From positions 124,001 to 188,000 of the forward strand of contig JBCAML010000023.1 in the NCBI GenBank assembly GCA_038503075.1: a DNA stretch of 64,000 bases. The letters run 5' to 3'. The notes beneath the pieces are model-generated. The model was not told the DNA's origin, searched no databases, and saw only the letters and a program-made list of their open reading frames with translations. Each line of letters opens with the position of its first letter. The stretch's first letter is position 1. Below, piece by piece: positions 10,485-21,807 of this stretch. Source of the DNA: Gyromitra esculenta. Taxonomy: Eukaryota; Ascomycota; Pezizomycetes; Pezizales; Discinaceae. Made by a program: the position numbers and the translations under genes.

Positions 10485-11096
10485 AGATGGTGCTGGGGAG
10501 CCTGAAATGGGCACTGGAGATCCCTGAACAAATTCGAGAGCCAAAACTAGATCTATAGACCCATAAAGCTTTCACTACAAATTATGTCACACCCGCCCAT
10601 CTACACTCCATATATTCTTCAAGCATTATCTACAGCCCAAACAAATCTGTCTTGTGAGTAACCAGAAATCTAGTTTCACTGCCTACAAATATTACCATTG
10701 TCACACTAATATGACACAAGGAATCATCTACAAGTAGTACACAACCCATTCCGTAGATTTTCGGTCAAAATGGCTAGTGAATATTAATATTCACATATAA
10801 TGCCACCGCCACCCTCCTCTAAAGGACACATACACAGTTTCTGGGAGCATTCTAAGTGATTTTTCAAAACCCGTCGCGAGCAAAGAGGAAGGATATCATT
10901 CACATTTGGAGTTCTCATTTGGTTTGTTTGTGTGAAAAGCAGGAAAGAGGTAAGGGGTGGGGGTGAGGGTGAGGTTCAGAGAAAGAATGAGTTAGAAGTT
11001 GCTGGGATTGTCTTCCCGGGGGTATGGTGGCCATGGTAGCGGAAATTTCAGTTCAAGTAGAGCGAGAAGAAAGTAGGGCCAAGAATGGAAGATAGG
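10485..11096. other. Spacer between solo LTRs, nothing recognised
   Basis: No supported frame; a G-rich stretch (AAGGGGTGGGGGTGAGGG) lies near 10950. Confidence 0.4.
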
Positions 11097-11101
11097 GTTA
11101 G

Positions 11102-11513
11102 TCTCACGGTTTGATCTTTCGTTAAGCCCTTCAGTATCCCTGAAGGTGAGCAGTGCTACTTAAGCGAGAGATCAAGTGACAAGAGTCACGATGTTTCTAC
11201 AGGTCCTACGGGGGTCTAACTCAAGGCGAGTTAAGTGTAAAGGCTTTTCACGGCGACAGCGACAACGAGGATTCTGAGGTAGAATCGAGATAGTATTAAA
11301 ACAATACAATAGAAGTAAAGTAAGAACGTTGCTTAAAGAAAGAGAAGAAAACCATAACCACCGTCTAAAATCCATCTCTTATATATCCCGTAATCCCTCT
11401 CGTGACTCATAACCGAAACCCAGCCGAACAACAAAGACATTATAAAGAAACCATGATCCATTACAACCGTTACTTCCCGAACCCTAACCCATCATTCCAC
11501 TTCATCCGTGAAA
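11102..11513 (-). repeat. Solo LTR, subfamily A2, TSD GTTAG
   Basis: A 412-bp LTR, TCTCACGG...CCGTGAAA, flanked by GTTAG at 11097-11101 and 11514-11518. One of the cleanest copies for defining the ends. Confidence 0.94.
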
Positions 11514-11518
11514 GTTAG

Positions 11519-12108
11519 TGGGATAGAAATCATAAGGAGGGAGATATATGAATTTGGAGGGAGTGTTTTTTCAAGGATGTTTTGTTTTGTTTGTTGGTAT
11601 AAAATAAATTTTAGAATTCGAAAATATCTGAATCCATAATTATAACCTACTCGCAAGAGGCTGTTCCCCCGCTAAAGCTTGAGTTTAAAACCTAGAGTAA
11701 CAAATTAGAGTCTGCTTTTCACACCTAGTTGATATTATGGTCGCTAGCACGGCCGGAAGAAAAAGCAAGATCTTCACAAAAAAGTTAATCCAATGCAGTA
11801 CTAGTTCACAGTGTATTATCTAGGCACGTGCTTTAACTTTAACCGACAACGAAAATCCCTCCACAGGAACGAAACGGCAAGATTACAGAAATACATCAAA
11901 AGTTTTTTAAACCCCCAGTCTTATGGCACCAGCCAGTAAAGCGACAGTTAGCGACTACAAACTGTGGGCTGTGCTAGGTTTGGATATCCTCTACCAAATC
12001 CCCCTCTCCACTCTCTCCGCACCGTTGTCATAGTGAATCGGATATGAGGTATCAGTATACTACAGCTGACAGGGTTCCTCAAAAAAGAATGCGATAATTA
12101 TTAGCTAA
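11519..12108. other. Spacer, nothing recognised
   Basis: AT-rich, no coding frame or repeat end that I can support. Confidence 0.4.
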
Positions 12109-12859
12109 TTAGAGTTGGCTAAAATTTGGCCTATGATGACTTACATTGGCTAAATCATCCCAGGAAGCCCAGGAAGCCTTGCTAACGAAATTATTTGCCA
12201 ATGAAGACCAATTTTCTGGATTTGGCAGGATTGGAGGTTTTCCGGTCAGGTCTGCAATAAAAAAGACGTTTCTATCCATCATTTCCAGGGCTAATAGACT
12301 CAGTGACTGATAAATTCTCACATCAGGTTGGCGTTTCTTGCAGTAAGAGAAATTTCCAATTTTAACTGCACCAACTATCGAGAGTAGGACGTTTTGGGGC
12401 ACGATCTCTTCGTGGACAAGGTTTAGCGACCCAAGAAATCTCATTCCACTCAGAACCTGGCAAAAATTAATACGTGTTTGACAAGTAAATCCGGTCACCC
12501 ACCTCTACACACACAGTTACTATCTGTTCTTCTTCAAAGTCCCAAGTACAAGCAATCGTTTGCAATAAGGAGACATCCATGTATTCTTCAACGTGAAAGA
12601 AGCTGTCGGGGACAATGAATGTGTCGTAGAGCTTGACAATGTTCTTATGGCCATTTCCCAACAGCACCCAAAAATCCTCAACCATACCTTTGAGGTGCCT
12701 TATAGCGAACACCTGGTGATCAGGCTTTCTTCGGTAGGCAAGTGTTGCAGGACCTCCAAGATCAATGTGCAGAAATCCTTGATAAAAATTCCCAGGCTTT
12801 GCCATCCTAGGGGTTATATGATTGCTCTCCTTTGGGATAGATTTGAGTGCTACTGGCAT
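12109..12859 (-). CDS. PAK/STE20-like pseudokinase, two exons
   Basis: Kinase-fold protein related to p21-activated kinases but apparently without catalytic residues. Exon 1 is 12859-12503, exon 2 is 12456-12109; the 46-nt intron 12502-12457 has GTGGGT...GCCAG with a TATTAAT-like branch site, phase 0, giving 234 aa. PAK-like pieces in order: degenerate Gly loop (DLGGPATLAY), beta3 FAIRHLKG (VAIK Lys replaced by Arg), NIVKLYDTFIVPDSFFHVEEY (hinge), EEEQIVTVCVE, VLSGMRFLG, catalytic loop VHEEIVPQNVLL (HRD Asp replaced), VKIGNFSY (DFG Asp replaced), then a jump to LALEMMDR and NPENWSSLANNFV. The activation segment and APE motif seem deleted. No CRIB domain is visible upstream. It may be a pseudogene, though the open splice-joined frame suggests expression is possible. 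Confidence 0.68.
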
Positions 12860-13877
12860 ATGAGCCTGGGGGGCGACCTGGGCAGGCTTTGCTCGCAGGG
12901 TAATTTGGTGGGGTTGAACAATTTGTTAGACACCAAGCCTACTAGGTCAGGCAGTCAGGCAATTTTCATTACCTCGGTCTATGGTTTCCCGGTTTACTTT
13001 TGCTGAGCTGGCCTAAATGGTGGTTTATAAGGAATTATTGAACGCCCCCATTTGTAATTTTTTTCCTATGCTCCTATTTTCTGCTCCCACCTTGTCTAGC
13101 CACATCTCGGCGGCTTTGTTAGGCCTTTGTTAGGCGAGCCATTCTAGAGGGTAGATTGTAGACACTGCCGGCTTCTAGGAGCTAGTAGGAGATGGGCTCG
13201 GGTAGTGACACTGCTAGATATTAATTATTCAGTCAATAAAAGGCAATAGTCATTAAACAAATAGAGATATTGCTTACATAGCATAAACGAAGCGAAAATA
13301 TTGTTATACAAGCTGCAAAGGTATCTAGGATAAGATCTGGCGCTTCTAGGTATGGAGTTGATGTGTGTGTAGTGTGTAAATGATGTAAAGCGGGGTCTCC
13401 GCTATTCCCGTATATTTGAGCATGGCTGTGTATTTCTCAGAACGTTCCAAAGCACGATTTTTACAGCCAAAACTGGGGGTTTATTCCACCACAACAGCCG
13501 CTCACTTTGCTCTAAAAAAACTTCAAGTTTTTCATTACTATCTTGCTAAGGTTCTGAAGTTTTCCTGAAAGATTAGGCTGGTTGTGGAATTTGGAATAAC
13601 CGCCTAAAATCCGCGGTCTACACTTAAAGCGACGCGCACCATACCTGTGTCGGTTCTAGAAAGTCGGAGCCTGAATGACCTGGTATAGTAGTGAGAACTG
13701 GAGATTAAATTTAAAGATATGTATTATGAGATAGTTTGTGTTTAAAAATAATTTCTAATATATTTATACCTCGAGGCATTTATCTTATTGCGCAAACCAC
13801 TCGATGCAAATCTCGCGAGGTGTCTCGAGGCCTAGACCCTTGTTCGCCTCGAGCTACCTCGCGGACTACATTACGTA
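12860..13877. other. Spacer upstream of the pseudokinase, nothing recognised
   Basis: The minus-strand frame of the pseudokinase stays open to about 12930 (HQITLRAKPAQVAPQAH) but I see no earlier start. The rest has no supported gene. Confidence 0.35.
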
Positions 13878-13879
13878 TA

Positions 13880-14070
13880 CCGTATGTGCTCTACTGTCGA
13901 AATACGACCTGCACCTGCCCAGGATAAACCTAGTATGGTACAAAATGTGGCATAGGATGATCTATCCCCCCGCTCAGAAGGCTGCTCTCTGCTTAAGGCA
14001 CGTAGTCTTTTCATCTAGCCCAGACTTTCGTATGGGGCAAGTGCAGGTCGTAATTTGACAATACATACGG
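13880..14070. mobile_element. MITE with CCGTATG ends, TSD TA
   Basis: A 191-bp element with inverted ends of about 40 bp: left CC GTATGTGCTCTACTGTC and GACCTGCACCTGCCC, right GGGGCAAGTGCAGGTC and CATACGG. It is flanked by TA on both sides (13878-13879, 14071-14072), as for Tc1/mariner-type transposons. No coding sequence. A half copy starts at 41358. Confidence 0.82.
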
Positions 14071-14072
14071 TA

Positions 14073-15683
14073 TTCAGAGCTCCATCAATCACTCATCCGG
14101 TCACATGATCCGGTACTCCTTTCCTATACCCTAACCATTCCAACTCCACATCGTAAGCACTTGCCCTACTTCTCACCCTTCTGTCACTCCCTCGCGACAC
14201 ACTCCAAATCTAGCTTTTGTCAACGACTCTACTAATTATCAGGGCTAGCATAAAGAAGGTTTTTTTTCACTTCAGTTCGAGTACTTGTGATGAATAGTAG
14301 ATCTGATATTCCGCTGGGTGAAAGGGCTTCACAGGTATATTTAATCGATCGAGCACACAGAGTTCAACATGGCAGCTATGCGTAGTGCGAGTACACACTA
14401 GAGACCAAGGAGAACAACCAACCAAGACAGAAAAATGCACGATTTGGTGCGCTCTCAAAACTTTCGCTCTAATAAGACGAGAAACAATAACACGATAAAC
14501 TACTCGAACACCAGGAAAGTAATCTACATAGACAAAAGCACGCTTGAATCTGTTTGTTTTCTCGACTTCGCTTTTGATGAGAAAAAAAATATGAACCCGA
14601 AAATTTTCGATCGGATCGTGGTTCAACTTCAACCTCAGCAAGCTCCTTGCAGCATATACCATTGCAAGAGCTCAAAAAGAGATAAAGTTAAAAGAGTACT
14701 AACTCTTGGAGTTGAAAAGCGAAAAACAAGGGAGAAAACCCTCGAAAGCAAGGACATAAGCCAGGGAAACTCGTCAACCAGATCGGTGATGCCTCCCTCC
14801 CTCCTCCTTAGGATCAGCAAAATCAACTTAGAAACCTCCGAACAAGGCCCGCAACGCAGCAAGAGGACGCAGAGCCCTTGGCAGTGGCAGTGAATCGAGG
14901 GGAAATTCTGAAAACAAGAAAGGAAACTAAAGGAGAAGGCGCAGGATATTGGAAAGAGCATAATCAGGAGTTTATTTTTATTTTTATTTTATGGACTCGA
15001 ATTTGTTGACTATATACTTACGTGTACAACTTGTTCCCTTGTCCGTCTATAACCGTAATTAGCAGCACCTATCATAGGTATCTGGATGGCTATTTGTGTG
15101 AAAGTGATACATGTACAATTGCAAGCGTATGGACTGGGTTTGAAATGGCTAGAATATTTAGCGACGGCGATTAGGTTCGTATGTAGTACAGAAATCGGGG
15201 ACATTTCCAGAGTCCTCGCTACCACCATATGGCTGTCCACACATACGTTGTGGGATTTTTTTTGAAAGATGTGTAAGTATATCGTGAAAAAAAAGAGCTT
15301 AAGAGACTGAATAACCCAATAGAATAAAAGGAGGGTCAACATTAAAAAGCGAAATAAAATCGGAAGAATAAAAACTGACAGCCTGAGATGGAGACGAGAG
15401 CATTGTCAAGGGACCTAGTATACTCTACGTAGTCCATAGAGTAGATGGGCTCCTGGAATGGTACAAGCACTAAAGTTAGTAACAGCCCTCTACAGCTACA
15501 GCTAGTAGCCAGGGTATCGACGGGGCGCCCCGCTACAAGATCTCTTAGCGTCTCCTTACACTCAAGACCACAAAATAAAATATATTATTTCCAGGAAGTT
15601 TGCAGCTTCTCTGAAAGGATTTTCCCTGCAAAGACTAATCAAATGAGTCATGAAATATCACTCGTGTGTAGTCTGGGGTGGAC
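14073..15683. other. No supported gene
   Basis: Contains long open frames on both strands around 14267-14893 without domain signal, and mixed AT-rich sequence. I cannot support a gene. Confidence 0.35.
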
Positions 15684-15877
15684 TGTTGTAATATTGGGGC
15701 GCGTAGGGAGAAATAGAGGACTCGATTGTTTGCTTGCTAGAGGTGGGCATACGGTCTCTATCTAAATAGCTCTTTGGGTGACCGAGTACCCGTGTGCTTG
15801 GGTACCTGTCTCTCAGCCATTTCCGACTTCGAAGCCGCACCAATGGAGGCACCTCGTATTGGGAAGCTTCTCCAACA
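15684..15877. repeat. Small solo LTR (family G), TSD TGGAC
   Basis: A 194-bp repeat with TGTTGTAATATTGGGG at one end and AAGCTTCTCCAACA at the other, flanked by TGGAC at 15679-15683 and 15878-15882. TG...CA ends and a 5-bp duplication are typical of a solo LTR. An internal hairpin GTACCC...GGGTAC is GTATCCG...CGGATAC in the copy at 21808. Orientation of the parent element is unknown. Confidence 0.8.
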
Positions 15878-15882
15878 TGGAC

Positions 15883-16040
15883 ATTGAAAAAGCTCGATTG
15901 ATTGCTTGCTTGATGAAGGCTCAGCTTTCATCCCTCTATATATTAAATATTCAGGTCCCAAGGTACTCGTTCTTTTCCTTCTTGGGTTCCTGTCGAGAGA
16001 CGCCAAGAGCGCGGAGAGCCCCTCCTCTGATCAGGCGTCG
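15883..16040. repeat. Family G related repeat fragment
   Basis: Sequence such as CTCGATTGATTGCTTGCTTG and GGGTTCCTGTCGAGAGACGC matches, in reverse, the block at 21640-21790. The 15684 LTR therefore appears to be inserted in an older relative. Confidence 0.5.
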
Positions 16041-16047
16041 GTGTCGA

Positions 16048-16431
16048 TATATATGTTCTGACCCGTTTATAAGAATCGTGGATTTTAAAATCGGGCAACC
16101 AGTCTTAGAATAGGCCAGCTTTGAAAATCAATTAGCCGATTTTCAAAGTGTGCCTCACCGGCATCGGTTGTTGTCTTACCTAAAGCTTGGATTAGCCTGG
16201 CCTTGCAAAAATACCCTTAAGTTGAAGCCATCCCACCTGTTTATTTGCCAGTGCATCTGTATGTGGTTTGCGCCTTACTTGTTGCAAAAATAGTAACTTT
16301 ACTTTGAGTATCGGCCAACTGTGAAATTTACTTTGAAGATTGGCCAGCCGATATGTAAAGTTGAACGGGTTGTACATGGGTTGACCGGTTTGTAAACCGT
16401 CTTTCTAGGAATATCGGACAGAACATATATA
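16048..16431. mobile_element. Foldback-like element E1 (TATATGTTCTGACC ends)
   Basis: A 384-bp element with inverted ends TATATATGTTC and GAACATATATA, and internal palindromic ACCGGTTTGTAAACCGT blocks. E2 and E3 at 23273 and 24484 share the end GTATATGTTCYGACCGGT. No coding frame and no clear target duplication. Confidence 0.65.
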
Positions 16432-16460
16432 CATACTAGGAAATCAATCCCAGCAGTGGA

Positions 16461-16861
16461 TAATCTCCCATCTTTAATCGCTCTTGCTGAATTTATTTCA
16501 AAAACAAGAACAAATTTTCCTCCAATTAATGAAATTTCTTTTTCAGATCTTTCATCTTCCGGCTCATCAGATATTTTATCATCTGTTTCTTTAAATTCTA
16601 TATCATCTCTTTCATCTTTATTAAATTTTTTCGATTTAATGGAAGGTTAACTTTTTCACGCTAGTTTTGGTTTATGGCATGTGCTTGCCTTTAGGGAATC
16701 TCTGTTTAAGAAAGCTTTTTCAGTTATAAAATTGCGGTCTTTGTTTTTGGAGGGTTGAGGAGTTTGAGGGTTTTGTTCACGCTATAACTTCGGTTGCATG
16801 TGGCATTCTTGTACCAGATATATAAAACAATGAAACAATGATTTAACAAAAAAAAAAAAAA
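16461..16861 (+). mobile_element. Poly(A)-tailed retrocopy or 5'-truncated LINE insert, 16-bp TSD
   Basis: A 401-bp insert ending in a run of A is flanked by a perfect 16-bp duplication CAATCCCAGCAGTGGA (16445-16460 and 16862-16877). This is the mark of target-primed reverse transcription. It starts inside a reading frame (LIALAEFISKTRTNFPPINE, then a Ser-rich run SSSGSSDILSSVSLNS) that stops at 16650, followed by a 3'-UTR-like tail, so it may be a processed copy of a host mRNA rather than LINE sequence. I do not recognise the protein. Confidence 0.85.
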
Positions 16862-16968
16862 CAATCCCAGCAGTGGAGTTTATTGTTGTAACAGTAGGCA
16901 CACAGAGAGGTCAGTATCGATCGATCGTTTGAATGAATGAGAGGCTTCGCATTCTCCTCCACTATATA

Positions 16969-17099
16969 CTCGGATACCACATGAGGAACCTGAAAATACA
17001 TGTTCGAGGTCGAGGTGTTTTGTTGGCTGGATCTAGCTATACCAACTTACTAATTGGTCAACTTGATACTCTTTTCAGGTTCTTCGTGATGTATCCGAG
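16969..17099. mobile_element. MITE with CTCGG...CCGAG ends, TSD TA
   Basis: A 131-bp near-palindrome: CTCGGATACCACATGAGGAA at the left and TTCTTCGTGATGTATCCGAG at the right, flanked by TA. Same end type as 19635-19779, 40697-40866 and 61167-61538. Confidence 0.75.
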
Positions 17100-17101
17100 T
17101 A

Positions 17102-18888
17102 CATCCTGAGTTTTTCGAGGCACCCGTACCCATGTCGCCAGATTTATAATGTCGGATGACTAAGATCTGACTATGAATATTTTATGCGAAAATTAAATGG
17201 GTGCCAGGCAGCAGTGGAAACCCCCAACTCCCGAGAAGCTCAATTTTTCAGCGAAAACAAGTTAGGGAAAATTGAAATAATCAGGATAGATTGTTTAAAA
17301 TGCGCTGAAATTGCTACTACTCTCAGAACCCGACTTTTTCCCAATCTCCTACCACAAGCTTAAGAATAATAATTTCACCCTTTACCAGATTTTTGTCAGC
17401 TGGCATTATGGAGGTTCAGCACACTTGAATCTGTCACGTTCGGGCCAAAAAAAATAGGTCTTGGCATCTCATGTAGGTCTAGCGCCGAAAAAGCCATACC
17501 CAGATAAAATTTATGGTCACGTTAGACGGCTATATACCCGCCTAGAACACCACCGATTTCATAAAATCAATAGAAATATCGAAACTTCCTCTAATAAATT
17601 AAAATCAAGTCTAATCTATAGTTTATATACAGGAGATTTTGGCCATTACTTTCCTGCTAAAATCTATCAGGTTTTGGGGGCACAAGAATTAATTAGCGTG
17701 GGTGGTGTGCTTTTTACAGTTTCAAATTGGCGAAAATTTCGATGTGTTGTGGGTTGCAACGAAGCCTAGGAGTCCCATAGCAACCGCGACAGCCTGGACA
17801 AAAAAAAAATACCCTGCTGTCACAGTTAGGGGAGCTGCTGAATCCCCCTATTATAGTATGAATCTGGAGACATGAGTACTCATCCATCGCCGTCCTCCAC
17901 CAAGTGGCGCTGAAAACACAGCCTCAGAAACTTCCCATAGCTATAGGCCTCCGATCAATTATCAGGCCTGTGCCGATTATGAACCCATATCCAACATTTG
18001 CATAGGAGCTATAAGCCTTTATAGATATACTTCTCTAGCAATAGACAGCCTTCTTCACCACCTATCAACAGGCTCGAGAACTGCTAGTCAATACGCGATC
18101 CTAGTCTGTCGCTGGAAACCACGGAATAGCTTGCGTGTTCTCAGATATTTTAGGCCCAGAAGAAGAGAGTACCAACTCGTTCAGTTACCACACCCTCTAT
18201 GATGTGTAGGCTACTCACGTCAGGCAAGAAGTTGGGAAAAACAAAGGGAACCCCTGCGGCGAATGGAAAATGTGGAATTCGTGACTCTGAAGACTTCTCG
18301 CCTGAATTGAGTATATATGAGTATTAACGGTTGTTGAAACATGGTGCATGTGTCATGAGGCTATCTCCAATAGCCATGTTACTGATTCATCTGACGAGAT
18401 AAATTGGGACTGCCTAGACTATGCAGTACCGTAATTATTCGAAAAATTAGGTAGATTAATCGCTTTATCACTAATCGACTAAAGAATTTATTAGAGATCC
18501 AGTAGCGAGTCTAAGCCTATTTCAGGTCATTCTTAAACCAATCTAAGATAGCTCTAGGAAAGTGCGCTACCCATCATTTTGATTAGCTACAATACATAGT
18601 TCTATACTGAGTGTACGCCAGGAGTTTGAATATTATTGGTAGTTACTATCACATAAGCCTCGCCATTGCCTTTTATTACTCAACGTCCATGCAGAGATTG
18701 TGCGCAATTTGCAACTGGATCGAAAGTACGGAGGAGTGCCCGTAGTGATACACGATGGGTGTTAATAAAATGGAAGGCTATCTAAAAACTTCAAGGTGGA
18801 GTATGAGGAGGCGCAGAAAATAGTGTAAGTATTTATAAGAATGAAGGTTTCCTCATTAATTAATCAACCTTCAGAGCTTTTGAGAATT
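17102..18888. other. Gene-poor spacer with MITE fragments
   Basis: Holds a 102-codon frame at 17461-17769 without an ATG or domain, and half of a 19635-type MITE near 18214 (AGGCAAGAAGTTGGGAAAAA). Nothing else recognised. Confidence 0.4.
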
Positions 18889-19366
18889 ATGGAACCCATA
18901 AGGTTCGCTGTAGGTATCCTGGGGCTCTCCAATATCCTTGCCGTCAGCCACGAGACGATTTCTAGCATCAATAAATACGGTACGTTGGAGTGCCAGTTTC
19001 AAGTTCAAATCGAAAATCACTACTCTCGTTTCAGAAATCTAGAGAAGTTTGTTAGAGCTCAAAATTTCCAGTGTTACGTTGACACGGTTGTCTTAATCAG
19101 TGAGACTTTTGACGAAATCAGCGAGCTTCAAAGCCGATTCATTAAGCGACCACTGCCAGCAGCTCCGCCAGCGTCCAAAAATGTATGCTATACATTTTAT
19201 GTTCAGGAGAGCGGTATTGCTACAACACTCAGAAAAAATAAAAAAGCGAGCTACGATGTTTGGTAAAACCATGTGGGGTCTTCATGGCAAAAGAAAGCTG
19301 CAGATTTTGATCGACCAGCTTGGGATACAGATTGAAGGCTTAAGCAGCCTTATCTCTGCGGCATAA
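18889..19366 (+). pseudogene. HeLo-like domain gene fragment with one frameshift
   Basis: N-terminal domain resembling HeLo (prion-inhibition and propagation family), which in fungi is linked to heterokaryon incompatibility and regulated cell death. From the ATG at 18889 the frame has MEPIRFAVGILGLSN, a helix-rich Glu/Arg segment (QVQIENHYSRFRNLEKFV) and ends at TAA 19264-19266. The expected C-terminal piece, W-x-L-x-GKRKLQ with DQLGIQIEGLSSLI, sits in another frame from about 19268 to 19366, so a single-base shift near 19263 breaks the gene. The family call is by pattern only. No downstream NACHT, ankyrin or prion-motif exons are seen, so even the unbroken gene may have been only this domain. 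Confidence 0.5.
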
Positions 19367-19634
19367 AAGATCGAGAAACCGGGGTCTTAACAGCAGAGCC
19401 CTGCGATCAATACTGCTAGTATCTCCGTCAAAATTCTTGGCGAGCCAATAGTAGCCCCGGACTTCATGTCTCGCGTTTTCCGATTTTTTTGCTGCACGGC
19501 TGATATGTCGAGGACTGCCACGTGATGGGAGCTCGAGTTGTCGTGCATGGTGCTGTACGATTTTGGTTAAAGTTTTTCATTATGGTTCATCACAAGAGAA
19601 TAGACTTGAGTGCTCATTAGACTACATGTATATA

Positions 19635-19779
19635 CTCGGGTTAGCCAAGAAGTTTGGAAATACAAGAGGGATCCTAGCGGCGAATACGAAACTTACAATT
19701 CTTGACTTTCTATTATTCTAGCCAATCGATATCCTTCAAGGATATCCCTTGTATTTCCAAGCTTCTTGCCTGGCTAGAG
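19635..19779. mobile_element. MITE with CTCGGG...CTAGAG ends, TSD TA
   Basis: A 145-bp element with about 45-bp inverted ends: AGAAGTTTGGAAATACAAG at the left and CTTGTATTTCCAAGCTTCT at the right, flanked by TA (19633-19634, 19780-19781). Non-coding. Confidence 0.78.
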
Positions 19780-20047
19780 TACATACATGTATTTTTCATA
19801 AAAAATAGTAATTTTAGGCCAATTTGGGATAAAGGTTTTAGATTACGAATCGAGTCACATTGAAACCTCTGCACACAATTAATGCTCACGTAGTACTAAT
19901 CTAACTGCTAAAAGGGGCTTAATCTACAATATATGCCAAGAATTACATGAAGCATGCATATATACTGTATTTACTCGGATAATTGGTTAAGTCAGGTATC
20001 TCCGAGGCACTTGTAGCAACCAGCAAATTATATATAAAGTTGTTGTA

Positions 20048-20432
20048 CTACGGGTGCAGGGGAAAGTCTGTCACCAGGTGGCGGTGCTGGTGGTAGTGCA
20101 AGATGTGGAACTCGTTGGATTTAAGCTATTGAGGGGTCAAGATCTCAAGCCAAGAAGCTACCCCATAGACTGTTAAAAAAATGCTGACCCCTGTACTATG
20201 GGTGTCGAGATAAGTCTGTCACCAGGTGGCGGTGCGAATAAGAGAAAAGAACCTTTCCTCTCAGTCCACAACTCTCAGCGAGCCCTGATAAGGCTTCTAA
20301 TAGGTGAAGGATGATATGCACTAGGTATCATTCTACGTTAATTGGTAAAATCTAGAGATTCAGGCAAGCTTAGGTCCCCCAAGAGAAGGGCTGCACTGCC
20401 ACCTAGTGACAGACTTACCCCGGCACCCGTAG
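20048..20432. mobile_element. MITE with CTAYGGGTG ends, two left ends sharing one right end
   Basis: The core 20196-20432 (237 bp) has inverted ends CTATGGGTG...CACCCGTAG flanked by TA, with the long arm AAGTCTGTCACCAGGTGGC matched by GCCACCTAGTGACAGACTT. A further left-end copy starts at 20048 (CTACGGGTGCAGGGG), so either a 385-bp element has a second one inserted, or the left end was duplicated. Confidence 0.75.
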
Positions 20433-20775
20433 TACAACTGTGGCTCAACTCAGAGTCAACTGAAATCTACCCAATAAAAGTGATCCCCTCAACAGGGGGG
20501 TTCAGCTTTACCAGTCTATGGGATACAACCAACTCCTGAGTCTGAGCTAGAGATACTAAAGCGGACCAGCCCCGCGAATAGTAACGAACATAACATAAGA
20601 CACTCAAAGAAACCGCCGCTGCTTCAGATGCTCTATCTTCAAGCCACTGGACCGACTTGAAGGCAATAGAATAGTATAGAAAATCCTATCTTGGTTTCTA
20701 GCTTGTTAACTGACGATAGGCGTTAGGTTAAAAAAAGATTCACAGATAATCACTCGCTTCCAAATGGATCCATCT

Positions 20776-21016
20776 TGTTGGATATACAGTATATCCATAG
20801 GCTTCCTAGTGCGTGTTTCATGGTACCATCTGTTCGGGATACCGAGAGGGTTGGGTCTCATGTACTAATGGGGTCTCCTCAGGCCGATCTATTCGGCGCC
20901 CAAAAAGTCCCCTGTAGAGTATATATATGGAGCTCTTCTCCCGTTCATCGATTCTCTCTTCTCCTTACTACTTTACTGGATACCGAATATCATACTTCTA
21001 TTCTATTCGTTCAACA
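20776..21016. repeat. Small solo LTR (family H), near-TSD CATCT/TATCT
   Basis: A 241-bp repeat with TGTTGGATATAC...GTTCAACA ends, TATATATGG box and flanks CATCT and TATCT (one mismatch). The copy at 22374 shares TATTCGGCGCCCAAA and the 3' CT-rich end. Confidence 0.68.
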
Positions 21017-21380
21017 TATCTCATTGTAAAGGCTTGATTAACTGCTTTCTTGCTAGAGTAGGTGTAGCTTGTTCCCTATATCCTACGACAACTTACCCAC
21101 TAAGGTCCATGTACTATTTCTATTTCAGGGACTCCGCCGAGTATTCTTCCACGGCGCTCTACCATGGGCGCTTGAGCCCTACCCCGAGACCTCAGAGTGC
21201 AGCCGCAGAGTTCTTACCTATTAGATGTTTCTTTATACGGAACGTGGCTTCGGGGTCGGAAATGATTGAGAGAGGCACCCGAGAGAGCAGTCTATATAGG
21301 GGTCGTACTGTCTAACTAGCAAGCAAGCAATCGAATGTTATATACCTCCCTATAGCTATACGCCCAATATTACGATATAA
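21017..21380. repeat. Family G related repeat in reverse orientation
   Basis: The reverse complement carries TTGCTTGCTTGCTAG, GGGTGCCTCTCTCAATCATT and GTAATATTGGGCG, like the family G LTR, so this is a diverged inverted copy. Ends are not defined. Confidence 0.45.
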
Positions 21381-21579
21381 GTTGGGGAAACAAATGACGA
21401 TTTTTGTTGATTTGGCAGAGAACTGGATATATTCGATACAGAAGAAAAAGGCGAAGATGCAAAACGACTAAGTATGATGTAGAATTCTTGGGTAGGTGGA
21501 GTAAAGGATAGAACCAAATAGTAGAGAATAGTCGGAAGCAAGAAAATACCCAAAATGAGTAACGGCTTAGGACCCGAGT

Positions 21580-21802
21580 TGTTGGAAATGGCTTCCTAAT
21601 ACGTACGGGCTCCGGTACTCGACCGGAGATTCCCGTGGAGGTCTCAGGGGAGAGCTGTCGGCACTCTCAGTGTCTCTCGATGGGAGCTCAGGAAGGAAAA
21701 TAATAAGTACCTTTGGGGCCTGAATATGTAGTACATAGAGGGGAAGACGGAGCCTTCCTCCAGCAAGCAAGAAAGCAATCAGTCAATCGAGCTTTCACAA
21801 CA
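21580..21802 (-). repeat. Solo LTR family G, reverse copy, TSD CGAGT/CGAAT
   Basis: A 223-bp repeat, TGTTGGAAATGG...TTTCACAACA, opposite in orientation to 21808-22331. Left flank CGAGT (21575-21579), right flank CGAAT (21803-21807), which is also the left flank of the next copy. Confidence 0.66.
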
Positions 21803-21807
21803 CGAAT

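Noticed and set aside
14267..14893. Open frames of 131 and 152 codons on opposite strands
   Set aside because: No domain, long homopolymer runs in frame, and both strands open together; length is near what chance gives in 64 kb.
17461..17769. 102-codon plus-strand frame
   Set aside because: No ATG, TAG directly upstream, no recognisable motif, so not listed as a gene.
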